The translations under genes and the position numbers were made by a program. A DNA stretch of 64,000 nucleotides from Methylohalobius crimeensis 10Ki (GTDB lineage: Bacteria; Pseudomonadota; Gammaproteobacteria; Methylococcales; Methylothermaceae), in the NCBI RefSeq assembly GCF_000421465.1, contig NZ_ATXB01000002.1:548690-612689 (forward strand), in the 5' to 3' direction. Shown piece by piece: positions 16,868 through 25,015 of this stretch. The stretch's first letter is position 1. Every line of letters begins with the position of its first letter. The notes beneath the pieces were generated by a model. That model was not told the DNA's origin. It saw only the letters and a program-made list of their open reading frames with translations, and did no database searches.

Positions 16868-18232
16868 ATGATTGACGCGCTCAAAAACCTTTTCGTGACC
16901 CCGATGCGCATCTTGCTCGTCTGGCTGGAAGGATTCTGGAGTATTCTTCAAATAGTGGGCATGGGACTGTCCGCGCTCGTCGGTTCCGGCAGCCTGAAGG
17001 AACGGTTGGTGTCCCGACTCACCGCCGCCCCCGCCCAAAGGGCGATTTTCGCCATCCTGCGCGCCTTTCTCCCCAACCTCGCCCTGTCCCGGGTGCTGGT
17101 GAAATCCTATGAAAACACCGGCACCGCAGTGGTGACCCGAGGAAGAGACGTGCGCGAGGTGTTGTCGCGCGATGCGGATTTCGAAGTGGTCTACGGCCCC
17201 CGAATGCGCCGGCTCACCGAAGGCGAAAATTTCTTTCTGGGAATGCAGCCCGGCTGGGATTACGAACGCGACGTCTCCGATATGCGGCTGGCGGCGCGCC
17301 GCTCCGACGTGGCCGAGATCGTCCTCCCGCGCGCCCGGAAAGTGGCTGAAGCACAGGTCGCCGAAAGCGGCGGCAAATTGAATCTGCCCAAGGACTTGAC
17401 CCTTCAGGTGCCCTGGGACATGACCGCGACCTATTTCGGAACCGGCGGCCCCAGCGCCGAGGCCATGCAGGATTGGACCACCACCCTGTTCTGGTACCTG
17501 TTCGGCGATCTCGGCGCCGACCCCGAGTTGGACGAGAAATCCATGCGCTACGCGGCCGAACTTCGAGCCTACCTCGACGAAGCCATCGCCCAACGCAAAG
17601 CCTCACTCACCGAAAACGACGACGTCCTGAATCGATGCCTCGCGCTGCAGAGTGCCGGCACGCCGGGGATGAGCGATCTCGGCATCCGCAACAACCTGCT
17701 GGGCCTTCTGGTGGGCGCCATCCCCACCATCAGCAAGGCATGCTGTCTGGCCCTGGACGAGCTGCTGCGGCGGCCCGATGCCCTGGCGGGCGCGCAGGCC
17801 GCGGCCCAGGCCGACGACGACGAGCAGATGGCGCAATACCTTTGGGAGGCGCTGCGCTTCAATCCCCACAACCCGGTGATCTATCGACGCGCCACCCGCG
17901 ATACGGTGATCGCCCGATCGAACCTGCGGTCGATCCAAATCAAACAGGGACAGATGGTTTTCGCGGCCAATTTGTCGGCCATGTTCGACCGGCTGGACGT
18001 GCCCGACGCCGGCGCGTTCCGCACCGATCGCCCCTGGGAAACCTACATCCATTGGGGCTACGGCATGCACACCTGCTTCGGCGCCGCCATCAACCGAGTA
18101 GTGATCCCCGCCACCCTGAAACCCTTATTGACGCGCAACAACTTGCGGCGCGCGGCGGGCGGTGCGGGACAGATCGACACCGGCGGCACCCCCTTCCCCC
18201 AGCACTTCGTCGTCGAATTCGATCCGGCCTGA
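16868..18232 (+). CDS. Cytochrome P450 with atypical I-helix
   Basis: A 454-residue P450. The haem loop WGYGMHTCFG gives the thiolate Cys at about residue 403; the ExxR pair is E327/R330 in LWEALR. The I-helix oxygen-activation motif, normally [AG]Gx[DE]T, reads GAIPT (283-287): the acid is replaced by proline while the threonine stays. This suggests chemistry that does not need the usual proton relay, such as use of peroxides. The N-terminus has a hydrophobic segment (ILLVWLEGFWSILQIVGMG) that may bind membrane. The ATG at 16868 follows AGGAGAT; the frame is open further upstream but lacks a ribosome site. No ferredoxin or reductase is encoded nearby. Confidence 0.9.
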   Translation: MIDALKNLFVTPMRILLVWLEGFWSILQIVGMGLSALVGSGSLKERLVSRLTAAPAQRAIFAILRAFLPNLALSRVLVKSYENTGTAVVTRGRDVREVLSRDADFEVVYGPRMRRLTEGENFFLGMQPGWDYERDVSDMRLAARRSDVAEIVLPRARKVAEAQVAESGGKLNLPKDLTLQVPWDMTATYFGTGGPSAEAMQDWTTTLFWYLFGDLGADPELDEKSMRYAAELRAYLDEAIAQRKASLTENDDVLNRCLALQSAGTPGMSDLGIRNNLLGLLVGAIPTISKACCLALDELLRRPDALAGAQAAAQADDDEQMAQYLWEALRFNPHNPVIYRRATRDTVIARSNLRSIQIKQGQMVFAANLSAMFDRLDVPDAGAFRTDRPWETYIHWGYGMHTCFGAAINRVVIPATLKPLLTRNNLRRAAGGAGQIDTGGTPFPQHFVVEFDPA

Positions 18233-18253
18233 AGCGACTACAGGAGACTCATC

Positions 18254-19051
18254 ATGGCCAAAAAACCCTTTCTCGTCACTCTCTTGCCGAGCGTGGATGT
18301 GGATCTCGGCCGCTGGCTCCTCCAGCATTGGGGGATCGACTACGAGGAGCATCCCCACGCGCCGGTTTTCCATATTCTGGCGCTCAAATGGTACGGGGTG
18401 GGGAAGGATCAGTACCCCTTGTTCATCTCGGGAGGCCGGAAGTATCCGGCGATCAAGGCGATGGTGGAAGCCCTCGATCCCCTCGCCGCCCCGGAAAACC
18501 GGCTGGTTCCCGACCCGGTCGCGGAAAAGGCGCTCCACGACGAAGTCATGAAACTGCAGAACGAGGTGCGATTCGGCCTCGGAAAAGGCACGGTGGACTG
18601 GTGCTATTATCATTTCCTGCCGCGCAAAGACCTGACCTGGGCGAGCTTCACCACCGGTGTCCCGTGGTGGGAAACCTTGTTTCTGACCTTCGGCTACGGA
18701 CTCATCAAGTCGCTCATGTTCAAAGGACTCGATCTCACCCCCGAAAGCGCCCGAAAGGGCCTGGATCGGGTCCTGGCCGGCTTCGACAAGATCGATGCCC
18801 TGCTCGCCGACGGACGTCCGTTCCTGGCCGGCGACCGGCTGACCCTCGCCGATCTCGCCTTCGCCACCTCGGCGGCGCCCATGGTGCTCGCCGACGGCTA
18901 CGGCGGCCATTTGCCGACCATCGATCGGGTCCCGCCGGAAATGTTCGAGGTCATGTCCGAACTGAGGACGCGCCCGGCAGGCAAGTTCGTCCAGCACCTC
19001 TACGACGAATACCGGAAAACCCCGCCGCCGCAGACAAAAGAAGCCGCTTGA
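18254..19051 (+). CDS. Glutathione S-transferase family protein
   Basis: A 265-residue GST-fold protein. The C-terminal helical domain shows the typical LADGRPFLAGDRLTLADL block with its conserved Asp. The N-terminal thioredoxin-like half is divergent and lacks a clear catalytic Ser/Cys motif. It is 21 bp behind the P450 and is the last gene before a terminator, so it belongs to the oxidative cluster. GSTs can reduce peroxides or conjugate or isomerise reactive epoxides, any of which would suit a peroxidase/P450 product. Ribosome site CAGGAGA precedes the ATG. Confidence 0.85.
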   Translation: MAKKPFLVTLLPSVDVDLGRWLLQHWGIDYEEHPHAPVFHILALKWYGVGKDQYPLFISGGRKYPAIKAMVEALDPLAAPENRLVPDPVAEKALHDEVMKLQNEVRFGLGKGTVDWCYYHFLPRKDLTWASFTTGVPWWETLFLTFGYGLIKSLMFKGLDLTPESARKGLDRVLAGFDKIDALLADGRPFLAGDRLTLADLAFATSAAPMVLADGYGGHLPTIDRVPPEMFEVMSELRTRPAGKFVQHLYDEYRKTPPPQTKEAA

Positions 19052-19117
19052 AGCAAGGCGGCCCAGCGGCTCAGGGACGAGCCCGGGCAATTAAGAGCGG
19101 GTTTACAATTGCTGTGG

Positions 19118-19156
19118 GGGTATCGGCCTTCGGACGAACGCCCGATACCCGCCTTT
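19118..19156 (+). terminator. Terminator closing the peroxidase-P450-GST cluster
   Basis: Nine-base arms GGGTATCGG and CCGATACCC enclose a 15-base loop, followed by GCC and four T. It lies 66 bp after the GST gene and just before the convergent PGPGW gene. Confidence 0.65.
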
Positions 19157-19186
19157 TCGGATTTGCAAACAAGCGCTTTAAAACAC

Positions 19187-19474
19187 TTAGCCGTTATTGT
19201 TTCGGAGCTTCTTGATTTTATTCAAATGGTTGTTTCCGATTTCCCGGATTTTATCCAGATGATTGTTGGTTTCCTCCTTCAATCGGTGCAACCAACGCCT
19301 CGCCCAGGCGAATTCGGCTCCGAGCACCGCCAAGCCCAAGGGGATCACGATCATGGCGGGGCCGGGAAAAACGATCATCACGATTCCGATCAAGACCAAG
19401 GTGCCGCCGATCAGCGCCACTACCAGCCGCCGGGCGGTGACATAAGTTATCTTCAGTACGGATTTTCCATTCAT
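19187..19474 (-). CDS. PGPGW-family membrane protein
   Basis: A 95-residue protein with two hydrophobic segments around the motif FPGPAMIVIPLGLAVLGAEF, which matches the small transmembrane 'PGPGW' family. A basic amphipathic C-terminus (LHRLKEETNNHLDKI, repeated loosely as GNNHLNKIKKL) follows. The function of the family is unknown. Convergent with the P450 cluster; the ATG at 19474 is the only start giving the full first helix. Confidence 0.75.
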   Translation of the reverse strand: MNGKSVLKITYVTARRLVVALIGGTLVLIGIVMIVFPGPAMIVIPLGLAVLGAEFAWARRWLHRLKEETNNHLDKIREIGNNHLNKIKKLRNNNG

Positions 19475-19619
19475 TCGTCGGTATGTTCAAGATTGAGTGA
19501 CATGCGATTTCGGCGAAGTATAAACCATCCCCCCGAATTCGGTTCAATCGGGAGAGGCGTTTGAGGAAATCGCGCTTAGCAAAGGGTGGGATATTCCTTT
19601 TGTCGATAATTTACGCAAC

Positions 19620-20144
19620 TCAGCAAAGCACGACGAGCATGAGCAGGCCGGGAATGATGCCCAGTAGCAATCCGATGACGATGGCGATGACTTCCCCGGT
19701 TGAATAGTGGCATCCGTGACCGCCCACGTCCATATCGACGACACTGTCGTCGTCCAATCCGGCCAGCATCAATCCTTCCATCTCATCCGCCACGCGATCC
19801 GGGCTGTCGGCCGCAGCGATTCGGTCACGCATGTTCATGAGACGCTTCCGGGCCGATTCGAGTTCACTACTAGCCGGCATCAAAGTGCGAGCGGTATCGA
19901 GAGCGCCGAGGGCGGCGTCAGTGGGCTCCAGCGCCAGACCCCTAGCCTTCTCCACGGATTCCGCCCGACCGATAGCGTCCAGCAATTGCTCGACTTCGCT
20001 CCGACCGTCTTCATCGACGATATGGCCAGCGGCCGCAACAAAGGACCGGTCCATTTGCACGGATCCGACGGAGATGGCCGGAAAAAAAGATTGCAAGCAA
20101 AGAAGGGTAGCGAATATCAATATGAGAGGCCGACGTGAAAACAT
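19620..20144 (-). CDS. Exported protein of unknown function with C-terminal anchor
   Basis: A 174-residue protein with a signal peptide (LILIFATLLCLQSFFPAIS), a helical, acidic middle (DRSFVAAAGHIVDEDG onward) and a C-terminal membrane segment (VIAIVIGLLLGIIPGLLMLVVL). I recognise no family with confidence. Its ATG lies one base after the stop that the frame-restored upstream gene (20146-20575) would have, so the two are a designed gene pair. It would be a periplasm-facing protein held in the inner membrane by its tail. Confidence 0.65.
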   Translation of the reverse strand: MFSRRPLILIFATLLCLQSFFPAISVGSVQMDRSFVAAAGHIVDEDGRSEVEQLLDAIGRAESVEKARGLALEPTDAALGALDTARTLMPASSELESARKRLMNMRDRIAAADSPDRVADEMEGLMLAGLDDDSVVDMDVGGHGCHYSTGEVIAIVIGLLLGIIPGLLMLVVLC

Positions 20145-20145
20145 G

Positions 20146-20575
20146 TTATTCCACCACCGTTGCCGCGTCGATGCGCCATTGGAAGGTGCAGGGATTGTTA
20201 CGGCATTGCACGAACACGCTGTCCACGCGATCGCCGCAGAGGGTCCTGGTCATGCCGGACTTTACGTCCGCATAACTACTCCCCCCCCTCATAGTGGACG
20301 GTTAACTCCACATCTCCGCCTCCGAGATTCAAAATGGTCGCACATAGATCGACCCGCTGGGCATAGGGAGAACCTACAAGGTAGACCGGCTCCTCCGTCG
20401 GAGCGAGGTCCTGCATGCCGCCCGGACCTCCAATGGTACGGCCGGTGGCCGGGAGTTTGTCCAATGTAGCCGTAGCACTCTCTTCCGGCGAGGGACCTGC
20501 TAGGAGGTTTGGAATCGAGAAGGGTGCCGCCACCAAACCAAGTATTAATAAGGTGAAGCACGCGCGAGGTTTCAT
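20146..20575 (-). pseudogene. Exported unknown protein broken or phase-switched at a run of eight G
   Basis: From the ATG at 20575 the frame codes a signal peptide (LLILGLVAAPFSIPNLLAG) and a short domain, then stops after 99 residues at 20276. The stop comes right after eight G on this strand (C run, 20281-20288). With seven G, reading continues another 43 codons through LCGDRVDSVFVQCRNNPC to a stop at 20146-20148, one base before the next gene. The restored 142-residue protein has paired cysteines and normal amino-acid composition. This is either a real frameshift, a phase-variable tract or a base-calling error in a homopolymer. Confidence 0.6.
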
Positions 20576-20864
20576 AGGTCACCTCCCGGACAAATGCGAG
20601 CATTAAACGGCCTTTCCACCCTTCGCCAAAATGCTTCAAGACCGTTGCAAAGTCAATGAAGCATACCCTCCGAACTAAGTCAAGCAGATTCGTCGCTCTT
20701 CCTTCTCCGGAAGGGCTTGGTACCGACTGACGATCCGATCCTTATCGAGTGGTCGCATCAATCCGAGACATTCTTTTCCGTTAGGCGAGCAACATCCGAG
20801 AAGAATTCCGCCGTCCTCGTCCGTGTATCTAATTCAAGACGGTATATCGAGAAGGTCACCTAAA

Positions 20865-21200
20865 ATGAAATTACGCTTTGTTACGGCTGTTATGGCCGGT
20901 CTGCTTTTTCTGGGCGGGACCGCACAGGCTACCGACGTGTTCGTGAACGGCAAGGAATTACGACCGAATGAATTGCTGGTTCTGGAGCGAATGCTCGGCG
21001 CTTCTGTTGTCCCCGGCTACTATTTGTACAACCCGCGGACGGGTTGCTGGGCGAATCTAGTGAACGGCGCTTCAGGCTGTCTCAACGCCGGTTCCGGCGG
21101 AAGTCCAGCCGACCGATGGGTCAGTCCGGAAGAATTGACTCACGGCGGACTGCGCGGGGTCAGACCGGGCCCTTTGTCCACCTACGATTTCGTCCGCTGA
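20865..21200 (+). CDS. Small exported protein of unknown function
   Basis: A 111-residue protein with a clear signal peptide (FVTAVMAGLLFLGGTAQA) and a mature part beginning TDVFVNGKEL. It holds two cysteines (GCWANL, SGCLNAG) that may form a disulfide and is rich in Gly and Pro. I recognise no family. The open frame begins earlier at 20823, but the ATG at 20865 gives a normal signal peptide. Divergent from the exported gene at 20575 across about 290 bp in which I found no other gene; that gap presumably holds both promoters. Confidence 0.65.
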   Translation: MKLRFVTAVMAGLLFLGGTAQATDVFVNGKELRPNELLVLERMLGASVVPGYYLYNPRTGCWANLVNGASGCLNAGSGGSPADRWVSPEELTHGGLRGVRPGPLSTYDFVR

Positions 21201-21297
21201 TTTTTCCGCAAGAAAAGGAACGGAAACACATCTCTCCGCGACGATGCCAAGGAAGGCCTCGTCGCGTCCATGACGCCGACTGCATGAGGTGTTGAAC

Positions 21298-21936
21298 ATG
21301 GAAATATTTCTATTTCGTATTCTGGAACGAATGATCGCCGTCGCCATCGGTGGTATCGCCATTTATTTGGGCTATCGGCTTTTCTACGCCGTTGACACCA
21401 CCGGCGACGGCCGGATCGAAGTCAAGCTACCCCGCGATTTGACCGTGATGATCAGCCGGATCGGACCGGGCGTATTTTTCGCTCTGTTCGGAGCGGGAGT
21501 CGTCGGTGCATCGCTCGCCTTTCCAGTCCGCTACAGCGAGCAAAAATCGAAAATCGCGGGTGACGCGTACCGCCAACGGGAATGGTCCGGAATCGGGGCC
21601 GCCATCTCGGGCATCGGCACCCCGACCAATCACATTCCGTCCATTTCACCCGATCAGGAATTGACGTTCGATCGACTCCGGGTACAACAACATATCGCCT
21701 TCCTGAATCAACTGCCGCCCCTGCTTGATTCGAAGCTTTCGACGGCCCAGCAGCGGCATGTACGGAAAACTCTGCTAGCAACCAAACTACACCTCATGAA
21801 AAGCGTTTGGGACCGGGACTGGGGCTCATTCGAAGACTTCCTGCTTTGGGCGGAAGAAGGCGGCAAAGCGGTCGACTCGGAAGCGTTCCGCACGGCGGCG
21901 GCATTTTTCACTCACGGTAGAGAGGAACCTCGATGA
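21298..21936 (+). CDS. Membrane protein of unknown function, coupled to metalloprotease
   Basis: A 212-residue protein with two membrane segments (residues ~10-30 and ~60-82) around a short loop GDGRIEVKLPRDLTVM, then a soluble helical C-terminal half. No recognised family. GAGGT precedes the ATG at 21298. Its TGA overlaps the ATG of the HExxH metalloprotease (ATGA), so the two are translated together and probably act together at the inner membrane. Confidence 0.7.
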   Translation: MEIFLFRILERMIAVAIGGIAIYLGYRLFYAVDTTGDGRIEVKLPRDLTVMISRIGPGVFFALFGAGVVGASLAFPVRYSEQKSKIAGDAYRQREWSGIGAAISGIGTPTNHIPSISPDQELTFDRLRVQQHIAFLNQLPPLLDSKLSTAQQRHVRKTLLATKLHLMKSVWDRDWGSFEDFLLWAEEGGKAVDSEAFRTAAAFFTHGREEPR

Positions 21937-22763
21937 TCAAGATTTTGTTGCCGGCCCTGCTATTCGTTTCGCTGCAGGCATACGCCGAGGAGGTAAACGA
22001 TATGTACGCGGAGAGGGAATTGGTTCACGCTCAAGCCAGATACGAGCGACGGATCGACGAGCTCTTCTCGCAGCGTCTCTGGAGCCTGATGAAAGAAGAG
22101 GAGCGACGAGCACTCCCCGACGTCCGCATCCTGCTTCCGTTAAAGGGGAACGGTCCGCTGAACGCCTTCTCGGGTAGAATAGACGGAATTCCCACCGTAG
22201 TCCTCCCCGTATTAACCCTCAAGTTCATCGAGGACTTGAGTATGGCCTACGCCTGGCGGCACGTCTATCAATACAGCCTGGAACCCATCGATGAATATCT
22301 GGCGATGCTGAAATATCGGCGGCCTGGCGACTTTCCCGGTTCCCGCCTGCCGAACCCCCTGACGGCACTGGGCGTTCCGGCACGGATCTGGGAAAAGGAT
22401 ACACGGGTGGACGATTTGTCACTGCGCTTTCGCAACACGGCGTGGGCCTTCATTCTTGCCCACGAACTAGAGCATTTGCGACGGCGTCATCCGGGCAATG
22501 GCTCCGTGCCGGCAAAGGTTTCCCAACGCCATGAACAAGAAGCGGATGCATTTGCGGTTGAACTCTTCAGACGATCTGACGAGATCCCGATGGGAATGAT
22601 TCTCTGGTTTCAGGCAAGCGTAGGGTATTTTCCGAACCGGGCGGATTTCCGCAGCGAGGCGGAATATCGCGATTGGCTGCGAGGCAAGTTGAACCATCCC
22701 CGCTGGGGTTCGGCGACTCACCCCATGAACCCTGGCCGCGGCGATCAATCAGTCGGCGGATGA
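21933..22763 (+). CDS. Exported zinc metalloprotease-like protein (HELEH)
   Basis: A 276-residue protein with a signal peptide (ILLPALLFVSLQAYA). LAHELEHLRRRH is an HExxH zinc site and HEQEADAFAVELF supplies the downstream ExxxD of M48-type peptidases, so it is probably a periplasmic zinc peptidase. THPMNP near the C-terminus is the place where M48 proteins have a conserved TH-P motif. The frame then ends abruptly, while another frame continues with plausible coding to 22941, so the C-terminus may be cut by a frameshift. The substrate is unknown; the partner gene upstream is a coupled membrane protein. Confidence 0.75.
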   Translation: MIKILLPALLFVSLQAYAEEVNDMYAERELVHAQARYERRIDELFSQRLWSLMKEEERRALPDVRILLPLKGNGPLNAFSGRIDGIPTVVLPVLTLKFIEDLSMAYAWRHVYQYSLEPIDEYLAMLKYRRPGDFPGSRLPNPLTALGVPARIWEKDTRVDDLSLRFRNTAWAFILAHELEHLRRRHPGNGSVPAKVSQRHEQEADAFAVELFRRSDEIPMGMILWFQASVGYFPNRADFRSEAEYRDWLRGKLNHPRWGSATHPMNPGRGDQSVGG

Positions 22764-22767
22764 AAGT

Positions 22768-22941
22768 TTGAGCCGCAGCCATTCGGGGATTCTACGATTC
22801 ATCGCCGGGAAAGTCGTCGCCATCGGGGATATCTTGGCCGAACCCGACATGCAGCGCCTGATTGCCCGCTGTGCCGTACTGGGAAACCCCGACGATCTCA
22901 AACGTCTGGAACATCGCCCCTGCGATCGAAGACTGAATTAG
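22768..22941 (+). other. Possible out-of-frame C-terminal piece of the metalloprotease
   Basis: In the +1 frame relative to the metalloprotease, the sequence is open from 22717 to a TAG at 22939-22941 and codes an amphipathic helical stretch (RFIAGKVVAIGDILAEP, then DMQRLIARCAVLGNPDDLKR). It looks more like a protein tail than noise, but the reverse strand also has an open frame here (22792-23028), so the assignment is uncertain. Apart from these two frames I see nothing in the 22764-23026 gap. Confidence 0.3.
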
Positions 22942-23026
22942 GGTTCTTTCCGCTTCTCCCGGGCAAAAGGGATATGCCGGAGGCAAATGGGTGCCGGCGG
23001 CCATTAAGAAGGTATAGTAACGATCC

Positions 23027-24829
23027 ATGGAGGATAAGTCGGGAACAGCATCGCGGCCGTCCGGCGCGGCAGACCGCGGAGGCGGTCTTCGCGCCCTGAG
23101 GGGCGTTTTGCCTTTTCTTAAACCCTATGCGGGTCGTCTGGGACTCGCCCTGATTCTGCTCACCCTCGCCGCCGGTACCGCCTTGGCGCTCCCCTGGGCG
23201 ATCCGCGGCATCATCGATCTGGGACTCGGTGAAGCCCCCCTCGCCGAAATCAACCGTCATTTTCTGCTGCTCCTGGGATTGGCGGCGGCCCTTGCGCTGT
23301 TCGCATCGAGCCGTTTTTACCTGGTCATGTGGCTGGGAGAGCGCATCGTCGCCGATATTCGACGCGCAGTCTACGGCCATGTGATCCATTTGAGCCCCGC
23401 GTTTTTCGAGGAGACCCGGCCCGGCGAAGTGCTTTCCCGGCTCACCGCCGACACCACCTTGGTGCAATCGGTGGTGGGGGCGGGCATTTCCATCGCCCTG
23501 CGCAGCGCTTTCATGCTGGGGGGCAGTCTGATCATGCTGGCGGCGACCAACCCCAGGCTCACCGGATGGATTCTGGTTTTGGTGCCGCTGGCGGTGTTTC
23601 CCTTGATCGTTTTCGGTCGCAAGGTGAGACGCCTGTCCCGAGAAAGCCAGGATCGCCTGGCCGAGGCCAGCGCGGTGGCCGGGGAAACTTTGAGCGCCAT
23701 GCCCATGGTGCAGGCTTTCACCCTGGAACGCTTGCAGACCGGACGCTTCGCCGCGGTGGTGGAATCGGCCTTCGCTGCCGCTCGGCGGCGCATTCTGGCG
23801 CGTTCCCTGCTTTCGGCGTTCGCCATCCTGGTGGTGTTCGGCGCGGTCCTCCTGGTATTGTGGATCGGCGCTCTCGATGTGATCGCCGGAAATATGAGCG
23901 TGGGGGAATTGGGCCAATTCCTACTTTACGCCGCCATGGTGGCCACCGCCAGCGCCGCCCTCAGCGAGGTTTGGGGCGAGGTTCAGCGGGCCGCCGGGGC
24001 CATGGAGCGATTGCTGGAGTTGCTTCACGCCCGCACCCGCATCGAAACGTCGCCGCCGCCGACTTCCCTGCCGGACACGTCGCGCGGTCCCATCCGGTTC
24101 GAGGCGGTCACTTTTCATTACCCTTCCCGCCCCGGCCAAGCGGCGCTTCGGGATTTTTCCCTGGAGGTCGCCGCGGGCGAACGCCTGGCCCTGGTGGGCC
24201 CCTCGGGAGCCGGCAAGAGCACAGTATTTCAACTGCTGCTGCGGTTCTACGACCCCCAGGCCGGCGTCATCCGCCTGGGCGGAATTCCTTTGCGGCGGGT
24301 CGAACCGGGCGAACTACGTCGTCATATCGGCATCGTTCCCCAGGAAACCGTCATTTTCGCCGACAGCGCCCTGGAAAACATCCGCTACGGCAGACCGGGG
24401 GCAAGCGACGAAGAAGTGCATGCCGCCGCCAGGCTGGCGGCGGCGGACGGGTTCATCCGGGCGTTACCCGAAAGTTATGCGACTTTCTTGGGCGAACGTG
24501 GCATTCGCCTTTCCGGCGGCCAACGGCAGCGCATCGCCATCGCCCGCGCCATCTTGAAAAATCCGCCGGTTCTGCTTCTGGACGAAGCCACCAGCGCCCT
24601 GGATGCTGAAAGCGAGCGCCTGGTTCAATCCGCCCTGGACCGGTTGATGCGAGGCCGCACCACCCTGGTGATCGCCCATCGCCTTTCCACCGTGCTTAAG
24701 GCCGACCGTATCGTGGTGATGGATCGCGGGGAAATTATCGCCGTGGGCAAGCACCACGAGCTGATCCAACAGGGCGGCCTCTACGCCAGATTGGCGGCAA
24801 TCCAATTCGAGGAGTTGAATGCGCACTGA
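23027..24829 (+). CDS. MsbA-like ABC exporter (fused permease-ATPase)
   Basis: A 600-residue half-transporter. Six membrane helices occupy about residues 25-310, then the ATPase domain: Walker A GPSGAGKST, Q-loop in VPQETVIF, signature LSGGQRQR, Walker B LLLDEAT and the switch histidine in IAHRLSTV. It forms a homodimer that exports a lipid or amphipathic compound. The sequence type is the MsbA-related group common in proteobacteria, not the canonical lipid A flippase with lpxK beside it. No partner gene is adjacent, so the substrate is open. The ATG at 23027 lies within a palindromic CCATGG. Confidence 0.9.
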   Translation: MEDKSGTASRPSGAADRGGGLRALRGVLPFLKPYAGRLGLALILLTLAAGTALALPWAIRGIIDLGLGEAPLAEINRHFLLLLGLAAALALFASSRFYLVMWLGERIVADIRRAVYGHVIHLSPAFFEETRPGEVLSRLTADTTLVQSVVGAGISIALRSAFMLGGSLIMLAATNPRLTGWILVLVPLAVFPLIVFGRKVRRLSRESQDRLAEASAVAGETLSAMPMVQAFTLERLQTGRFAAVVESAFAAARRRILARSLLSAFAILVVFGAVLLVLWIGALDVIAGNMSVGELGQFLLYAAMVATASAALSEVWGEVQRAAGAMERLLELLHARTRIETSPPPTSLPDTSRGPIRFEAVTFHYPSRPGQAALRDFSLEVAAGERLALVGPSGAGKSTVFQLLLRFYDPQAGVIRLGGIPLRRVEPGELRRHIGIVPQETVIFADSALENIRYGRPGASDEEVHAAARLAAADGFIRALPESYATFLGERGIRLSGGQRQRIAIARAILKNPPVLLLDEATSALDAESERLVQSALDRLMRGRTTLVIAHRLSTVLKADRIVVMDRGEIIAVGKHHELIQQGGLYARLAAIQFEELNAH

Positions 24830-24922
24830 AAGCAAGGGGTACACCACAAAAAATAAACTTTCCCGAAAACCCATGTTCTTAAAGAAGGAGAGCAGCGAAT
24901 CTTGACCGCTCGGAGGTAGGAT

Positions 24923-25012
24923 ATGACGCGTTTTCTCCGGTTCCTTCTTGAAAATCAACAGCGCCTGGCTCCCGGGATACCGACGAAATATTCGGGGCAC
25001 CGGAGCGGTTAG
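24923..25012 (+). CDS. Possible 29-residue peptide
   Basis: A short ORF (MTRFLRFLLENQQRL... ending RSG) with a strong ribosome site GGAGG seven bases upstream of its ATG. It sits in the 186-bp gap between the ABC exporter and the convergent caspase-like gene. Only the ribosome site and the basic amphipathic start support it; it could be chance. The rest of the gap holds nothing I can name. Confidence 0.25.
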   Translation: MTRFLRFLLENQQRLAPGIPTKYSGHRSG

Positions 25013-25015
25013 GTT

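Noticed and set aside
22792-23028. 78-codon minus-strand ORF whose ATG overlaps the ABC exporter start
   Set aside because: It competes with a plus-strand frame that looks more protein-like, has no clear ribosome site and no recognised family.
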